From positions 1 to 64,000 of the forward strand of contig JAKLGK010000003.1 in NCBI GenBank assembly GCA_022710725.1: 64,000 bases of DNA, in the 5' to 3' direction. A program made the position numbers and the translations under genes. Under the pieces are notes generated by a model. That model did no database searches and was not told where the DNA came from. It was given only the letters and a program-made list of their open reading frames with translations. Below are positions 61,827 through 64,000 of this stretch, piece by piece. The stretch's first letter is position 1. Each line of letters begins with the position of its first letter. The DNA is from Verrucomicrobiota bacterium (GTDB lineage: Bacteria; Verrucomicrobiota; Kiritimatiellia; CAIQIC01; JAGNIJ01).

Positions 61827-63091
61827 GCCGTGATGGCGTCGAGCAGCGAGCGGGCCAGTTCGGTCGCCACTTCTCGTCCGATGTTCAGCGGGGGCATGAG
61901 GTACACCACGGCCCCCAGCGGCCGGGCCAGGATGCGACGGGCCAGCAGGCGGTCGCGGACGGCCCAGGCGGCATCGACGGAATTCAGTTCCACCGCCGCG
62001 ATCGCCCCAAGCACGCGGACCCCCTTCACGCCGGGCCGCGTCTTCAAGGGCTCCAGCACGTCCCGGAAGACGTGTTCGAGGGCGGCGGCCTTTTCCCAAA
62101 TGCGCGCTTCCTTGTACACCCGCAAGGCCTCCAGGGCTGCCGCGGCGGCGACCGGATTCCCGCAGAACGTGTGGCCGTGGTAGAAAGAGTGATCATCGGG
62201 AGTATCCGAGAACGTCCGGTAGACGGCATCCTTGACGATGGTCGCGCTGATGGGGAGATAGCCCGCCGAGAGCGCTTTCCCGACGCAGACAATGTCCGGG
62301 TCGATCCCCGCGTGCTCGAACGCGAACATCCGGCCGGTGCGCCCGAAGCCCGTCGCGATTTCATCGGCGATCAGCAGGACATCGTTTTCGCGGCAAAGCT
62401 CCGCCAACCGGCGGAGGTAGGCGGGGGAGTACATCCTCATGCCCGCCGCGCCCTGGCACAGGGGTTCGACAATCAGGGCGGTCAAGTCGTCGCGGTGCTT
62501 CGCAAGGAGGGCGGCCGTTTTCTTGAAACAAGCGTCCTCCTGCTCCGCCGACAGCGGGACGGGCGCCTCAAAAGCCGGGAACAGAACCGACTCAAAAGGC
62601 TTGTGAAAATTCTCGAGATAGCCGACCGACACGGCGCCGAGCGTGTCCCCGTGGTAGGCCTCTGCGAGGTAGGCGAAGCGCCGTTTGGAGGATTGGCCGG
62701 TATTCGTCCTGAACTGGAGCGCGATTTTCAGCGCCGCCTCGACCGCGCTCGCGCCGTCGGAGGCGAAGAGAACATGCCGGTCCGGCGAAGGCATCAGTTG
62801 CGCCAGGCGCTCGGCCAGTTCCTCGGCCCGCGGATGGGAGAGGTTGCCGAGGATGCTGTGCTGGAGTTCGCCCGCCTGCCGCCGGATGGCCTCGACGATC
62901 CGGGGATGCCCGTGCCCCAGCGCGCAACACCACCATGACGCGATGGCGTCGGTGTAGCGGCATCCCGCCTCGTCAAACAGATATATCCCTTCGCCCCGTA
63001 CGATGGAAGGGGGCGCGCCGGCGTCCACGGCGGACATCCGCGTGTACGGGTGCCATACGTGGCGGGCGTCTTGCATGTTCCTGTGCCTCAT
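61823..63091 (-). CDS. bioA: Adenosylmethionine-8-amino-7-oxononanoate aminotransferase
   Basis: A 422-residue class III PLP aminotransferase that makes 7,8-diaminopelargonate in biotin synthesis. Conserved parts are HVWHPYTRMS (substrate loop), DAIASWWCCALGHGHP, AYHGDTLGAVSVG, LLIADEIATGFGRTGRMFAFEHAGIDPDIVCVGKALSAGYLP (the PLP lysine is Lys272). The start 63091 or 63076. No other biotin genes are visible here, and it shares a transcript with the folate fusion gene. Confidence 0.94.
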   Translation of the reverse strand: MRHRNMQDARHVWHPYTRMSAVDAGAPPSIVRGEGIYLFDEAGCRYTDAIASWWCCALGHGHPRIVEAIRRQAGELQHSILGNLSHPRAEELAERLAQLMPSPDRHVLFASDGASAVEAALKIALQFRTNTGQSSKRRFAYLAEAYHGDTLGAVSVGYLENFHKPFESVLFPAFEAPVPLSAEQEDACFKKTAALLAKHRDDLTALIVEPLCQGAAGMRMYSPAYLRRLAELCRENDVLLIADEIATGFGRTGRMFAFEHAGIDPDIVCVGKALSAGYLPISATIVKDAVYRTFSDTPDDHSFYHGHTFCGNPVAAAAALEALRVYKEARIWEKAAALEHVFRDVLEPLKTRPGVKGVRVLGAIAAVELNSVDAAWAVRDRLLARRILARPLGAVVYLMPPLNIGREVATELARSLLDAITA

Positions 63092-63115
63092 GGAAGCGGG
63101 TGGCCCGAATCCGTC

Positions 63116-64000
63116 CTACTGCCGAACGGCGCGGAGGATCCGGTTCGTGGTGGCCGGGATGGTCAGGGTGCTGTAGTGGCCCGTGGCGATCGCTCCCGGC
63201 AGGACATCGGACCACGTCGAAGATCCCGGCGAGGGCGCCGTCTGCACGTTGTAGGTGCGGCCGGAAATCGAGAGCACGTCGAGGTTCCAGCTGGGGGCGG
63301 CGGGATCGGGCGCGGATACCATCAGCGGCTGCCCCCACTGAAGGAACTCGCTGGAAGGAAGGGCCCGCGCGGTGAAGCGCAGTTCGTCGAGCCACTGGTT
63401 GGTGTTGGCGTGGTTCCCGTTGTTGAGGCTGACCCCGATGCCCGCGTGACTGCTGGTCGCGAAGCTGTAGTAACCCGTGGAGGCCGCATCCAGCGGGTAT
63501 TGGATGGTCGGCCGGTAATCCGTGTACACGTGGAGCCAGCTTCCCGTCTTGACGAAGGCGACGTGGTGCCACTGTCCGTCCGCGGGCATCCGGCCCAGGG
63601 GGGTCAGGTATTGGATGCTGTTGTTCGTCTGCTGCGCGTCGCGCAGGTATGCCGAAAACTGGCCCGTCAGCCTCAACCAGACAAAGTTGATTTCCGAGTT
63701 GGTCGAACTGCCGCCGCCTATGCCGGTGCCCCAGTGCAGCAATTGGAAGTTGCTGGGAAGATCCACCGCCCCGGGTTCCGCGGCCATGATGGCCTCGAGC
63801 GTCCACTCGGGCATCTTGCCCGTGTCCCGCCACGGGTTGAGTTCGTCCAGCTTGAAGGATCGCCGGCCCTGGGCATCCGAACGATCCTGCCACCCGTCGT
63901 AGAGAGGCGTCGAGGCGGGGGGCTTGGGCGTGGTATCCATGCTCACCAACCGGGCGGCCTTGAAGAGGCCGGCATGGTCGCCGGCGGAATTTGTCCCGGC
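63116..64000 (-). CDS. LamG-domain secreted protein, N-terminal part outside the window
   Basis: A reading frame of at least 294 residues that remains open to the right-hand window edge, so the N-terminus is missing. It contains a LamG-type (concanavalin-like) jelly-roll: PEWTLEAIMAAEPGAV, FVWLRLTGQFSAYLRD, the hallmark DGQWHHVAFVKTGSWLHVYTDY and WLDELRFTARAL. The C-terminal part (LSISGRTYNVQTAPSP...TNRILRAVRQ) resembles the end modules of other secreted proteins here. Probably a surface or extracellular protein, binding or structural. The remnant at 6340-6492 is of a similar kind. Confidence 0.8.
   Translation of the reverse strand, partial: AGTNSAGDHAGLFKAARLVSMDTTPKPPASTPLYDGWQDRSDAQGRRSFKLDELNPWRDTGKMPEWTLEAIMAAEPGAVDLPSNFQLLHWGTGIGGGSSTNSEINFVWLRLTGQFSAYLRDAQQTNNSIQYLTPLGRMPADGQWHHVAFVKTGSWLHVYTDYRPTIQYPLDAASTGYYSFATSSHAGIGVSLNNGNHANTNQWLDELRFTARALPSSEFLQWGQPLMVSAPDPAAPSWNLDVLSISGRTYNVQTAPSPGSSTWSDVLPGAIATGHYSTLTIPATTNRILRAVRQ

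Overview
The window is about two-thirds G+C and codes densely on both strands, mostly in overlapping (ATGA/GTGA) operons. The gene content points to an uncultured Gram-negative bacterium of the PVC group, most likely Kiritimatiellota or Verrucomicrobiota. The signs are an SHD1-domain secreted enzyme, LamG and beta-helix secreted proteins with typical C-termini, a PadR-HAAS regulator pair, a fused SecDF next to tgt-yajC, a GldA/F/G-like exporter, and TolC and heptosyltransferase-like proteins that imply an LPS outer membrane. The phylum is inferred. There is no rRNA, CRISPR array, prophage or recognisable transposase, and no gene-free stretch above 300 bases.

Layout. 1-677: a complex tRNA-Ser(UGA) locus with an intact tRNA, orphan tRNA halves, a GIY-YIG nuclease ORF and three copies of a 70-bp double-hairpin insert lying exactly in the anticodon loop. 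812-6304: an ECF sigma factor, a small membrane protein, a Spy/CpxP-like protein, TolC, a MacA-like adaptor and MacB, in one overlapping operon. 6340-9828: a LamG remnant, then a GT-C-type membrane protein and a polysaccharide pyruvyl transferase on the minus strand. 9950-17531: two Opp/Dpp ATPases, then tgt-yajC-secDF and recJ. 17577-20241: an uncharacterised protein convergent with a predicted DNA-base hypermodification protein (HMUDK_hel-like) that overlaps an MBL-fold hydrolase. 20371-27531: an eight-gene sugar-modification cluster (two SDR epimerases, HAD, small-molecule kinase, split transketolase, methyltransferase, zinc dehydrogenase).

27625-35868: a PadR regulator, a giant HAAS-TM-alpha-2-macroglobulin fusion and PBP1C. 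35894-42539: three secreted proteins, including a triple-module beta-helix protein with lower G+C. 42670-49576: hemolysin III, then a second surface-polysaccharide block (WbuC cupin, GT2, GT-C, a TM/winged-helix pair, C-methyltransferase, SDR). 49599-58463: HtrA, GldA/F/G-like ABC exporter, DUF4340 and AsmA-like proteins. 58541-64000: a small membrane protein, a GT9 glycosyltransferase, PabB-PabC fusion, BioA and a LamG protein that runs off the window.

The likely common theme is the cell envelope: polysaccharide synthesis, envelope stress, export and surface proteins. Several short dispersed elements sit at gene ends: 57-bp double-hairpin repeats, a second GTAGGGGCG-type repeat, heptad repeats and long palindromes. 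In several cases the element supplies the stop codon. The most unusual features are the tRNA-Ser/GIY-YIG/hairpin array, the PadR-HAAS-A2M fusion, the HMUDK_hel-like gene and two near-identical 38-bp palindromes 27 kb apart.
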